Below are positions 1 through 11,500 of a DNA stretch of 64,000 nucleotides, piece by piece. The DNA lies in contig JAJEKV010000275.1 in assembly GCA_021234155.1 (NCBI GenBank), positions 2,501 to 66,500 of the forward strand, given 5' to 3'. How positions within the stretch are numbered: the first letter of the stretch is position 1; each line of letters begins with the position of its first letter. The position numbers and the translations under genes are program-made. The notes beneath the pieces were generated by a model that did not search any database, was not told the DNA's origin, and saw only the letters and a list, made by a program, of their open reading frames with translations. This stretch comes from Isoetes taiwanensis. Taxonomy: Eukaryota > Streptophyta > Lycopodiopsida > Isoetales > Isoetaceae.

Positions 1-1720
1 TATCTTATAGAGCATCCGTTTCATCTCAAAATTCCATATGTCGGTATTTCGACACACTTTTCTCGCATAGATATATAAAGCTTCTAGGCCAAGCATTCAC
101 TCAGTGTTCAATCCTGATTCCAATTAGGCTCTTATCCACAATCAACCCTAAGTATTTATAGTTCTCCACTACTTCCATTTGCTTACCCTCAAAGGATACA
201 TGGACATGATCTGCTTTGTTCGCCTTCCAAAGACCACCACTTTGGTTTTATCCAAATTCACCCCGCATGCCTTTTATCATTAATGTAAACTTCTGCGATC
301 ATCTAAATGCCTTTGTAACCCTTGTATACTTCGTGATGTGCCAAACACAACATCATCCGTGATATAAAAGAAGCATGAGTATAAAACCCATGCAGTATGC
401 ACTCATCCCTCCATGTGCTCTTATCCAACTTTCAAGCCGGTCTATAAAAAAGGCCAAACAATGTGGTGACAGAGGGACATCCCCTGCTTCACCCCCATGT
501 TACTTTCTTTACTACCTCCTTACATATTCTACAAAAGGAGATGATAGCTGCACAAGTACCTTCCCATAAAGGGTGTACCGCGATGTCTCGAGTCCCTTTG
601 GGATATCCAAATCCACCAACCTTTGCCATACATTTTTCCTGCTTACTATGTCAAACGCCTTTGCTAAAATCTACAAACGCAAAGATATAGGTTTTTTTTT
701 TCCAACCACCGAGTCCATCATTGCGCCAAGAGTAAACTAAAATGATCGGGCCATTGTCGACTTTGGTCTCAAACCCGTCTGCCCTATTGCTCTTAACATT
801 ATGCGCCTCTGTTCAAATGCTTATCTTCCGCTTCAAGTATGGAGGCAACAAGCCAAGATACAAAGTACTCCATTATAATGGTACCAGGTTACCCTGAACC
901 CATTCATCTCCCCGATTTATGTAATGGCAACCATTCTATTAACTCCGCCATGTAGCAGAAAGCCATCCCTCAGGCCATATTAAACATTTCCATCAGTTTA
1001 TTTTATGTTTCCTCTCTGTGCCCATTTAAGCATTTCTCGCCACTGTGCTATACGTGACGCCAGCCTTTTACCATTAGCCAATCTTTTAAGCCCTTCCCTA
1101 ATATCCTCTATAGTGAAAAAAACAAGCATCTCCTCCACATTGCACATCTCTGCCATCTTGGTCTCCACACCCGTATATTATATAGTTTTTGCACATGTGC
1201 CATAATCCACCTGCAGCCCATTACCCTTATATTTTACAGGTTTAAGTCCGTCTCCAAAATTTCTTTTGGATCAACCAACAATTCTACTACCATTTTCTCA
1301 TGTTTGTGATGTAAACCCGCTTTTTGTTTTTAATCATCTTGATATATACTTTTTCTTTTCCCGGCCCTTATCCACCCCTTGTAAAAATTTTGAATCTTAA
1401 CCGTTGTTGCTTACATTCCAGACCAAACCAGCTATTACATGGTAGTCCCAACTCCGACGATGGGATACAAAACATTCATCCGGCCGATTCAAGCAATATC
1501 TTAAATGCTGCTTCACCATATATCATGTATTGTGGCAGCCATGTATATAATAGCATTTTCTCGATTGCATATTTTACTATAGTCAGTTGCTTTATTGCAA
1601 TTGAGACAAACCCGCTTGCTCTTGGCTACATCTTTCTCGCCGACATGATGCCAATGCACATAAATCGCTATGAAAATTGGTACATGATCCGAGTTTTCAT
1701 TTTCATCCCCAATATGTAAG
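1..1720 (-). mobile_element. LINE (non-LTR retrotransposon) remnant, endonuclease end plus reverse transcriptase
   Basis: Read on the minus strand, this stretch encodes pieces of a LINE polyprotein in the expected order. At about 1695-1670 it reads SDHVPI, matching the last motif of the APE-type endonuclease. At about 690-645 it reads FAFVDFSKAFDIV, the palm motif A of LINE reverse transcriptases. At about 365-340 it reads YITDDVVFG, which keeps the catalytic DD of the usual YADD box. At about 258-222 it reads LDKTKVVVFG, the conserved KTK box. An EVVENYKYLG-like segment follows near 170-150 after a frame change. The pieces lie in different frames and are interrupted by stops, so the copy is dead. 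It runs off the left edge of the window, so the 3' end is not visible. The order of motifs makes this call firm. The clade is not determined. Confidence 0.8.
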
Positions 1721-1760
1721 CTAATAACTGCTCGAAAAAAAGAGGGTTTCAATGAATGAT

Positions 1761-1763
<3 letters not shown>

Positions 1764-1805
<42 letters not shown>

Positions 1806-1856
1806 AGGGAGGGAGGGAGGGAGGGAGGGAGGGAGGGAGGGAGAGAGAGAGAGAGG
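1764..1856. repeat. (GA)n / (GGGA)n microsatellite
   Basis: About 27 bp of pure GA dinucleotides pass into about ten GGGA tetranucleotides and back into GA. The tract is wholly purine on the plus strand. It sits just beyond the LINE remnant. The repetitive Ser/Leu/Pro peptides it could encode on the minus strand are artefacts. Confidence 0.95.
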
Positions 1857-1877
1857 CAAAGATAGAGCAAAATAAGC

Positions 1878-2320
1878 AAAATGGGGGTTCTAGGGGGATT
1901 TGATATGGATATAAAATAACAATTCCTAAAAACCATAGATCGTATATCCCTAAAACAATTGAATGGGAAAAAAAAAAACATAGATTCAAGATAAAAAATA
2001 ATCACATTAGTTCAATCGAAAGTACATTGGTTAAAGTAGTCTTATTAGGACATTGAGTTATTTTGGTGAAGGTTCGAGTCCCTCGTGATTTCATATTCTA
2101 AAATCTAGTAAAGTCAGATAGAGGTTTGATATTCCCTAAAAACCTTAGGCAAAATCATATTTTTATATTTCAAAAATCATAGGCTTCCAATCATAAATGA
2201 CTATAAGCTTTAAAATGAGAGGGTGCCCGTGAGGCCCAACATACGATCATCTGGTCATATGATCTACTTAATCTGGACGATCGTGGTAGTCCAAAGTGCA
2301 CCTCATTTAGAATATATAGC
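1878..2320 (+). mobile_element. SINE-like dispersed repeat, copy 1
   Basis: This segment matches 59576-60010 closely along its whole length. Shared blocks include the opening GGGGATTTGATAT, the central TTAGGACATTGAGTTATTTT and the closing GTGGTAGTCCA followed by GTGCACCTC. The centre looks tRNA-derived: TTGGTTAAAGTAG near 2028-2040 resembles a polymerase III A box and GGTTCGAGTCC at about 2070-2080 is a near-perfect B box. Both copies have the same orientation. The right boundary is approximate, because similarity fades after TTTAGAATAT near 2315. A tRNA-derived SINE is the best reading. A solo fragment of a larger element is possible. Confidence 0.6.
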
Positions 2321-4190
2321 AACACATCATACATCATTCCCAACACATTATGTCGTGAATTCAAAGTCTTTTAGGCATCCAAGGAAATTGAGAGGGTCCG
2401 CAAAATTTATATGTGTAGCCGAAAGGTGGTGTGTTTTTGCTTGACATATGCAAAAAGCATGTGGGCTTACACCCATGCCGAAAACCGCTGAACTTCAAGA
2501 ACAGACGCCACGCTGGCCCTTCTAACTGCCACGGAATTTTCGCTTCTTCATTCGCCGCCATGCAAAAATTCCCGAGCTGAGGGAGATTCTTTTCGATCAA
2601 GCTTAGGGCGGAGCTGAATTTTGGAATTCAAAATGGGAAATGGCGTGTTGTGTCATTGTTCTTGCAAAATTTATTGTAATTCATTCATCCTGCCCACTAT
2701 GGACTGGAATATTCCCGCCTTCTTTGGCCAAGAACCGAAAAGTAATTTTGATCCCGCACAATTCTATCATTGAATGGAAGACCTATGACAAGGTTAGAAT
2801 TCAGCTTTTATTTTATCCCAAGTTATATCACATTGATCCATTATATTTATTGCGTGGTACTTGAACCCATAGGGAGAACCCGTGCCCATGGCAAGGGAGG
2901 GTATTAAGATTTCTACTAAACCGCTAGCTATCAAACTGGTTTACAAATGCACAACCGCCAGAGAGATTATCCAGAAGCCAAGAGTGTCTTAAAAGAGGTT
3001 ATACCACATAATTATGAAGGAAGATGGCAGCCAAACAATTCAGGGGAGTGTTTGGCAACATTTCCAAAGGACACCATAGTTTTCTGCTCATAGATTTTGC
3101 CGAGAATTATACTTTTAAGATTCAAAGAAGAGATACAAAGTCTACATCGGAAGAATGATCAATGCACAATTTTAGTGCATCTTCCCATCTTTTTTATATG
3201 TTGGTATCCCTATAAATTTTATTTCTAGAGCATCAAAGTGAGTTGATACAGGATTTAACCACGTGCAAAGTGCAAAGGTGCTTGTAGTTATAAAGCTTAA
3301 AAAAATAAAGAACTATGATTTTTTTTTTAGATAGGCACCTTATCTATAAAAGCTCAAGTTTGTCATTTGCTCATTTTGATGGCCGCTCTTTTGCAACATA
3401 CATCTTTATTACAAAACAAAAAGATCAAGCATTAATTCTACTTATAACCATGGCATAATAGACAATTAATGCAAAATTGCAGAAATGGAGTTGTTGGATT
3501 CAAAGACATAACACGTCCAAAATTGCCCATGCATTTTTGTAATTGTACCCTAGAGCTATTCTTCTTAGCTCATTAGTTTGCCAAATAAATAACAACACTT
3601 TTTATAGGCCTCACACAAAATGCTAAGACGCTCACTCTCTTAACCATTTTGTGCATACTGCATAATTGTTAGTACAAAAGTAAACCTCCCCTAGCTCCCC
3701 TCTTATCAACAAAAATGCCAAATATGCTTCCATCTTCATGGCATTCACAAGATTATACAACATCTTTAAAGCTCGACAAAGCAAGGGATCCATCACTAAT
3801 TATGCACGTATATTTTTGTTCCTTACATTTTGGAGTCTCCAATCTAAAAATATCTCTTTTCCTATTCTTAGTCCGTAATTTGAAGCTACTACAATGTGAG
3901 CCAACACATGCATATGTTGATTATTAGAGCAGAAGAGTTGTGGAAGGGGTTGCACCCTTCCGCCTTTAATGTGACGATCTTTGTACATTGCTCCTTTCGT
4001 TCCTCTCTTTATTCCGGAAGTCAAATATAATTAGGCATTGTACATATGTCTACAAAGGATTATATTTATGCCTTGCAACACCGCACCCGTCACTACACAT
4101 TAGCCTTCATAAATGATGTATTTGTATGCCCCGCTTCTTTGCTCATAACTCTGGGATTCCTGTCGATTCAGTGTTCTTAGTTCGTTGGAA
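2321..4190. other. No recognisable gene
   Basis: AT-rich sequence with stops in all frames every few dozen codons. I see no protein motif, RNA gene or long repeat. A short tail-like sequence, AGTCTACATCGG, and several A/T runs are unremarkable. Confidence 0.5.
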
Positions 4191-7100
4191 AGCTTATCGA
4201 ACGAAGCCCGCTGGTGTATGATTTGTATGGTATTTCCTCTGCTTTAGTCGACGGAATTCAGCTGACAGTCCTGGTTCTCTATGGCAACCCCGACAAAGAT
4301 GTACGCGCTGAAGAAAAGAGCCTCGCGAATTTGATACCTCATCCCCATCGAAAGCAGGTATCACAGGTCGAGGCAATCAGGGTTGTACAGAACATGCCAG
4401 TTCTCTCCGTGCTAAGCCGACAAGCTTGAGGCATCACGGGACCATCTCACGGGCTGCAATAAGCAGCAAAATTTTCTCCAACGTAAGGAGTGAATTTCCT
4501 TTGTGGAAGTTCGCCGGGATTATGATTGCGTGGGAGCTAAAAAGGCTAATGACCAGATAAGAGGGGAGATACAAGCAACAACGCTAGCTAGTCACTTTGA
4601 GATGTAAAATCGCTTTGATAAGGTCCACCAGCCAGTTGGATGGAAGACATGGCGCAAGCACAGCCGACATGAAGGGGTTGCCGCAAATAGATTGTACAAC
4701 CCTACAAGCATGGCTGGTCTGGATGGGAGGCTCCAATTCTTTGATGAAGCAAAGGCGCAGACAGCAGAGATGTCGTGAAGATGCTCACATATAGAGAACT
4801 ATATGGCCCATTTACAAAGAAGAGATGCAGACTCCGAATGGAGGTGCAACGAAACCGAGTGCACCACAGCCGTTCCCGCACCAGCACCCCCATGCCGAGG
4901 TCGAGGTGGCTCGTGGAATCGTGGGTACTTCGTGGAGCAAGACATCCGTGCACGCCGCCAACCTTATTGTGCGGGATTGCCTGAGGAGCAAGACGAGGAT
5001 TTGCTGTAAGTTTACCACCCGGGTAATTTGCAAAGCTCCACCGCGAGATTTGGTTATCAAGAGTCCAATCATGGCCTGGAGGACCGAACATGAGACCTCG
5101 CCTAGTTAAGTTTGGCCAGTAAAATCTTTTGTTGCTGCAATCGCGACTAGTCGCTTGAAAGGTACGCCCATATACCGATCTCGATCTCATGCCACCGCAA
5201 CAACGGGAAAGAAGCCAAGAGTTGGTCAAGATAAGAGAGATTCGGACAAGCCGGAGGGGTCGCTAGTTTGGTTAATGGCAAGATGAAGGTATATGTGCCT
5301 CCCTCGGCCGACAGCCATGGAGGCAAAGACTCCCACGAACAACAAGGCCGCAGGGGAAGAGCGGTCCAGGGCATCAGGCCGTGCAGCCGTGGAGAGGGCG
5401 GATTGAGGCCTTCCACAACCGCAAGACATCCATCGGTCCCGCGGGATGTGCCGCCCGAAGTTATTCCAACCACAACAAAGATCCTCGTGCACTCGATGGG
5501 TCCACAAACCGCATTCAAAGATAGGGAAAGTCTCGCATTGTTCCCTCGGAATTGTAGGGCTTCCCCGTATGGGGGGGCAGCGGGCTTGAATGGGATCGCC
5601 ATGACAGACATGGACATCGCCTTCCCCAAGCGGAGACATGGGGAGTATGAAGGGCATCGATTGCCGCATTATTCGAGGATCAGCGATTTCACTTATAATG
5701 AGCCATGGCGACGCTGGATACTTCGTGGAGGGTTTGTTACTTTAGGGGACGCTTTAGCATGCAAGATCGCGACTTCGGTTCTGATGCATTTAACCGCTAC
5801 ATGTTAATGATAGAGCCCGGGTCATGTCCCATTGTTTCTTGCTAGTCGCTACATTCCCCATGCAGTGCTCTAAGTTCTACCAGTACATGATCTGGTACCA
5901 CGATGTCCAGATGTCAGATAGGAATCAGATGATGACATAGACCGCTATAGACAAGCAGGGCCGTGTGTTTTCGCTTAGGAGATTTCACCGTCCCTACGGC
6001 CCTAGATTTGCAGCCGGACCTTCCAAGGTGGTTTCTAATGCCGATCCCTTTGGTTTGAGAGATGCACTTTTTTATTCCAGCATATGCGGCACTCCGTGAT
6101 ATGGTGGCTAGACCATTTGGCGTGCGTACCGGTCCAGCTCGCGGAGTTTTTGACATGGTAATTTGTAATGGTATGCAACTGATGGCTACACCTCGGGGGT
6201 GTTACTTATGTGAGGATATTTGGATGGGGAGCTAGTGTGTTGGATTACCTTCGCCCAAAGAGCAAAGACTTGACATGGTTACACACTTCTCCATTAGCAC
6301 AAGCCTGTGGGATGAGGAGGCTTTGTCGAGGATCACTACCCGCTTTTATGTCATGGCCCGAATTGGGAGCACTCAATAGTGGAGACACCGCAAAGGGGTG
6401 GAGGATTACCATACATCCCACGCCATCGCAAGCGTGGACGATGAATCTGTTGGTGCGGGATTTTCTGTGGGTTTGATAGCTTCTACACACCGCAAGGCAG
6501 TGTGCATGGGCTGGTGAGGGCCTGCTTTGCGTACCGCTGGTAAGCCTTTGTGGTGAAGGGCCCCTCCAAGGAGGGACACCGCGCATTTTCCCGAGAACCC
6601 GCGGGTTTGATGTCGATTGCAAGGTTTCTAAAGAGCCAGCCGCGCTTGGTCATAGATCCACAATTGCGCCACAGCCCCCGCAAGACTATAAGCTCTTCCT
6701 AAAAAAAAGCCAAGAAGGGGAGATGCATGGCAGAAAACCCGTGAGCTGCTTGACATGCTCATGGCGAGAGCCAAAAGCTTTTGCGAAGGTGTTATACCGT
6801 GCGCCCCAGTGGCTGCGGTAATGTAAGTGTGGAGCAATGGATGCACCGCTTGCGTGGGAGTTATATGACCCCCCGGGAGCTAATGCCGGTCCCGGATCAG
6901 GTAGGAGAGGTCTTTGCAGCTCACGCGGGAGGATGTCCGCTAGGTCTCGTGCATCCGCTAATGGCAAGGCAAAGGATTTACGGGGGCTGCAGGCGAAGCC
7001 TGTTGAAATGGGGTGGCCCCTCCTCGCGGGTAGGGCCCCCGATCGCGATCATTAAATCACCGAGCGAGGGGCTCCCCCGTGATGATCGGTAAAGCTGACC

Positions 7101-7450
7101 GGGCCTCGGGTTGGAGTCGGAGCTGTTCTGCCCGCTTTGAGCAACCACCCGCTTTGCTGAACCCTATTCCCAGCGAACCCAAATGCTTTAGGTGTATGCG
7201 TGAGGGGTGTAATTGACCCAACTGGTTCGCCTGCCAACCCGAACCGGGTTAGGGCGGAGTTGGGTCGATCGCTGGAATCGTAGGTCATGCGTTAGACCAA
7301 TCTGGTTCCTCGCCTGGCTAACCCCGTCAAATCCCTCAAGCAGATAGTCCCCCGGCAAAGCGGTTTGAGGTAGTACCGGGTGCCTGTGTATTACGCAGAT
7401 TCACCACAACCCGGTGTAATTGGCGGCCGACCACTAACAAATCTCAAGAA
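4191..7450. other. GC-rich decayed block, left part; unrecognised
   Basis: Base composition changes sharply here to GC-rich sequence with many CG dinucleotides, unlike the AT-rich flanks. Open stretches of 60-180 codons occur on both strands, the longest at 5268-5807 plus, with no recognisable domain. The plus-strand segment near 4880-5010 reads RGRGGSWNRGYF and is weakly RGG-like. Near 7214-7266 lies an imperfect palindrome whose outer arms are GACCCAACT and AGTTGGGTC. The block resembles the sequence just upstream of the LINE reverse transcriptase at 14.1 kb, so it may be debris of the same class of element. No function is assigned. Confidence 0.35.
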
Positions 7451-7597
7451 ATGCGGGTTCGGTTAAGCTTAACCTGCACTTTTTCGAGGAGAGGCCACCG
7501 AGGAATTTTTGAATCGAATTCAATGCCACCGAATATTTCGAATTGGGGAGGGGGTGAAGGAATCTTGGTTCGGTTTCTGCTTAACCCTTATTTGAGC

Positions 7598-7850
7598 CAA
7601 GATTTGAGCTCGAAGTTCGGCCCGTGTTCCAAGCTTCGAAGTTCGGTCCGACCTAAGCTCGAAGTTCGTCTGTGTTCCAAGCTCAAGGTCATCTGTGTTC
7701 CAAGTGAAGTGATTTGCGCGCCTTATTTCTAGTACTTGATATTGAGTAGAATGATATTGATATTGATACATATTGATACTACATATTGATATTGATACAT
7801 ACCGATTAGAAAGCATATTGATATTGATACATATTGATACATATTCCACT
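7598..7850. repeat. Two adjacent minisatellites
   Basis: From about 7598 to 7705 a unit of roughly 25-40 bp recurs, built on AAGCTCGAAGTTCG and TGTGTTCCAAG. From about 7738 to 7850 there is a second array of ATTGAT and ATTGATACAT units. The second array gives meaningless Ile/Asp/Thr-rich frames. Confidence 0.8.
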
Positions 7851-8089
7851 ACTAAAGATATTGAATCTATTACTTATTTCCCATTCATAAAACAAAAAAT
7901 TATACATCGTTTTTTGTCCATGTTGAGGACGGATAATTTGATGCAACCACTTGCATCATTATGCACGCCAAAGATCGCTTCATCTTTATTTGGCTCGCTG
8001 AGCCATTCTACACGTTCGTCACGCAGGAACGCCAGACGCCAAGGCAATCAAGCTCCCTTTCACCATCCAAGCGGCCATGGTGAAAGGAA

Positions 8090-8336
8090 GATGAGAAGCG
8101 GGGGGGGATTGCTGGCCCGGGAGAGGAGAGGAGGAGGAGGGGGTCAGCGGAGACGCCCTGGAGGGAGGAGGAGGATTGCCGCTAGAAGTTGGTTATAACC
8201 GGGCCCCCACGCGTTTTTAACCCACGGGACCATTATAACGGAGATGGGCAAGAAGATTGGAGGAGGAGGAGGGAGGGGGAGGCGAGACTTGAGGAGGAGG
8301 AGGAGGGATTGAGGGATGGACTTTATATGGTGGATG
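8090..8336. repeat. Purine-rich GGA/GAGG tract
   Basis: Two runs of GGAGGA-type repeats (about 8115-8175 and 8258-8312) flank a short mixed segment. The plus strand is almost all purine, with many runs of three or more G, so quadruplex or triplex formation is plausible. It leads directly into the telomere-like tract. Confidence 0.75.
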
Positions 8337-8380
8337 TAGGGTTAGGGTTAGGTTAGGGTTAGGGTTAGGGTTAGGGGGTT
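8337..8380 (+). repeat. Interstitial telomere-like (TTAGGG)n
   Basis: Seven near-perfect GGGTTA hexamers appear in a row, with one shortened unit (AGGTTAGG). The unit is the six-base TTAGGG form, not the seven-base TTTAGGG usual in land plants. It is short and internal, so it may be a chance simple repeat, an ancient end-repair insertion or a residue of an end-targeting retroelement. Confidence 0.75.
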
Positions 8381-8539
8381 AGTGGTTAAGGTTGACATGA
8401 CAACTAGCATTGAAGTAATAAAGCATATTAATTTGGATTTGATTCAAATGCGTTTTGTTCTATTTGTGTTTGGTGAAGACCCCAATGCATCAATAGGTTT
8501 GTACCGCTTGTGTTAATGTTCACTGCACCTGAATATCTA

Positions 8540-11500
8540 TTCGAGACTGCCGAGAACCATGTCTTATTGGGATGCGTTCCACCCGGTTGGCATGGAGGAG
8601 CGCCCCTGCCAGTTTGGCCCCATGGTGAGCGGGCGCCAGCCTTTGGACGATCGTGGTGGCATTCTAGAATGGTACCCTAACCGACATTACTGTTGCAGAC
8701 CGCCGTGTTTGTTGTGTGTGCTTGTTAACCGATTTGTTTTGTGGCGTGGAATACCATGGCATTTGGTGCCTCGTCCCGTGGTCACGCCGCACAGACGGCC
8801 GGGCCCCAACAATTGGCAAGCGGCGGTGGATTTGCACAACACTGGTGCAATCACTATGCCGACAGCCGATACGCCGTGGAGTGACGGGATTTCCGGGTTT
8901 GACGCTGACGGAAGCATGGGGCCACCACCGAGCCACCACCCAGATCTTTGGTGGCCCACCACGCATATCTCCGGGCCGCGGTCCTACGACCTGGTGAGAT
9001 GCGGTAGGGTGGTGTCCGAAAGCTGGGAGAGGCAAATGTGGCCGGAAGATCCCGCCAAAGCCGCCAGATGTTGGAGTACGTCATAAGACACGTGGAAGCG
9101 TAGGCGCAAGGCGCAACAACAATGCGGGCATAACATGTCCTAAATCCCCGTAGGCCGCCTTCGAGGCCTTTCCCCGAGGCCCTGACGCCATGTTCTGATT
9201 GAGGCTACCACAAAGACAAAAGTGGAGCGAGAGGATGCAAATTTTATGAAGGTTGCATTAGGAGCTGCATTTGCTACGTGGGAGTCCGGAGGAGGACAGA
9301 CCGCATGCTCCTTCTCAATGATCGCCACGACAGAGGGATGGGTGGTGGTCATTTGCCCACAGAGGAGGGAGGCCGCTAGCCGAGTTCCTCAGACACGAGT
9401 CTTCACCAGTTACGGCGAGGGTCCACCTTCACAAAGTATTTCGCAGAGTCTGCACAGCCCATACTCCCATCATCCTCACGCCTAATCGCGAGCAGTGAAT
9501 GTATGCCTATTACGGACGAGTTCCGCCGCAGGTAGGGCTACCGCCGCACGCAGCCCTCTCATGGACACGCCCGCTGCTCTACCGACCGCTTATGGCCACC
9601 CCTTTCTATAGGGCGCTTTGGCGCTTAAGGGATTGTATTGACCCGTCAGGCCTAAGCAAGCAGGCTCACCTATTACAAGGAGGATCCGCAATGGCGTGCA
9701 CGCGTATGGCACACACTTCGGGACTGCCATTCCCACCGTAATCGCTAATGTCGAGGAACCGAGGTACGTGGATGAGAGACCGAGCCCGGCCGCTTCTTCC
9801 ATGTACCACCCTTGGAGAGTTTGACAGCACACCATCCGAGCTACCCTGGTGTGTACCCATTCGAGGATGGTCCCAAAACGCACGTAAGATCTAAGAGACA
9901 GCTCCCTAGCACTGCGCATCCCGGCCAGTCAAGTACTTTCTACCCTCTTCTCGAGGAGGTTAGGGTGTTCACCCAATTCTACGGTCTCGCCAGTTACCGA
10001 AAGCATCTCGCCCGCTGGCCGCGAGGGAGGGCGTCCGGATAGCTGCCGCCACCGGGTCTTGCAGAGGGCGCCGGCCCGGCATGCTGGGCGTGCAACTCCA
10101 TCAAGGTTGACCTTATCGAGGCTTGCACACCGATGGAAAGTGGATGGGAGGGACATACGAGAAAGCCGATGAGGTGCGTGTCCGTTTTAGTTTTATCTAA
10201 TGATGTTGACATCTAACCTTTGGAGTTCCATGTACGTAGTGCCTTTGCGTCACATGCTACCCAGCGGGAGCGTCGTGAAGTTGCTGATGGTGGACCCCGT
10301 GTACCACGACTCGTGGAGACACACAACGTCTCGAGAGTGCGTCTCCCACTTTCTTCCCCTGCCGAGCATCCCGATTTGGGGTACTTCGCCCGATCCTATG
10401 GCCCATCGCCACGGGCGGCACGCAGTTCTTTTGCTTTAGTTTCAATTGGTGCAATGCGAGCATCGTTAAAAATCATTACGTCATTGCCGCGGTGGCCATT
10501 GGATGCTCGTTACCCTCATGCAGACGCTGGACCCTGCGCTGTACTTTGGCCTTGAGACGGCGATCATGTGGGGTGGTGGTGCCAACCTTCCCACCACGCC
10601 GTGAGTCTCTTTGGAGTTAAATCTCAACCTACCCTCGTAACCGGTTGTGAGTGTTTCTTGTGCTTGCCTCATGCTATTATGTGTGCTCCTTTGTCGCGGA
10701 TCTCACTGCTGATTGTCTTTTTCAAACAGAACGGCTTACCATTCCGGCGATTGGGGGCACCCAAACGGGCATTACGTGGGGAGGGTCGCTAGACGCGGCC
10801 GGGTCATGTGCCCGCCTGAGGCCATAAATAACACCTCGCGGCATGCATATTGGTTTTCATCATCGCGGCGTTCGTCGCGATACGCGGTGGCGCATTTATA
10901 CGAGGATGCAATTGTGCCGCGAGGTGGCCCGTACAAGATGGGCGGCAAGATGAGTGGCCGGTAGTAGGAAATGTGAGTGGCCTGCGAGTAGCCTACCGGT
11001 GGTTATTGTGGTAATTGTAGCGTAAAGGTTATGCCAAGCCGCCGGTTGAAATTGTGCAAACTGCTGGTGGTACGCAGGGTTGGGGTTCCGTCATCAACTT
11101 CGGCGGTACCGCGACCTCTTCAACAAACTCCCGCCAGCGGGCGGCAAAGTATTTTGCCATGCACGTTTCGCATGGAACCAACATGCAAGAACATTGCACG
11201 CAACTCCGCTTGTCGGAACCATGAGTGTCGTTCTCCATCAAATGATACAATCATTGTGTGCTCATCATACCCGCCACCGCCTACCCAACAATGTGGGTCT
11301 TCGACCGCGACCCTCCGATAGCCCGTCTCTCCCAAAGTACCGGCCCATGTCAATGGTGATTGACCTAGGCCCGATTGGTAGCCATCCGGTTCAAACACAA
11401 GGCGGTGCTAGTGCTATCTTCGATTGCATGTCGCCGATGCCCTCGTCGACCTCTGGCTGCACAACATGTAAAAGGCGGGAACCCCACACCCCTAATCACC

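Noticed and set aside
1513-2005. Ser/Leu/Pro-rich open frames on the minus strand
   Set aside because: The repetitive part is the (GA)n/(GGGA)n tract. Only the SDHVPI end belongs to a real remnant, the LINE.
5268-5807. 179-codon open frame as a gene
   Set aside because: Overlapping open frames of similar length exist on the other strand and in other frames, as expected in GC-rich DNA, and no domain or clear codon pattern is visible.
8559-9086. 175-codon frame as a conserved protein
   Set aside because: It has a clean ATG but no recognisable motif. Comparable frames exist on the opposite strand over the same bases.
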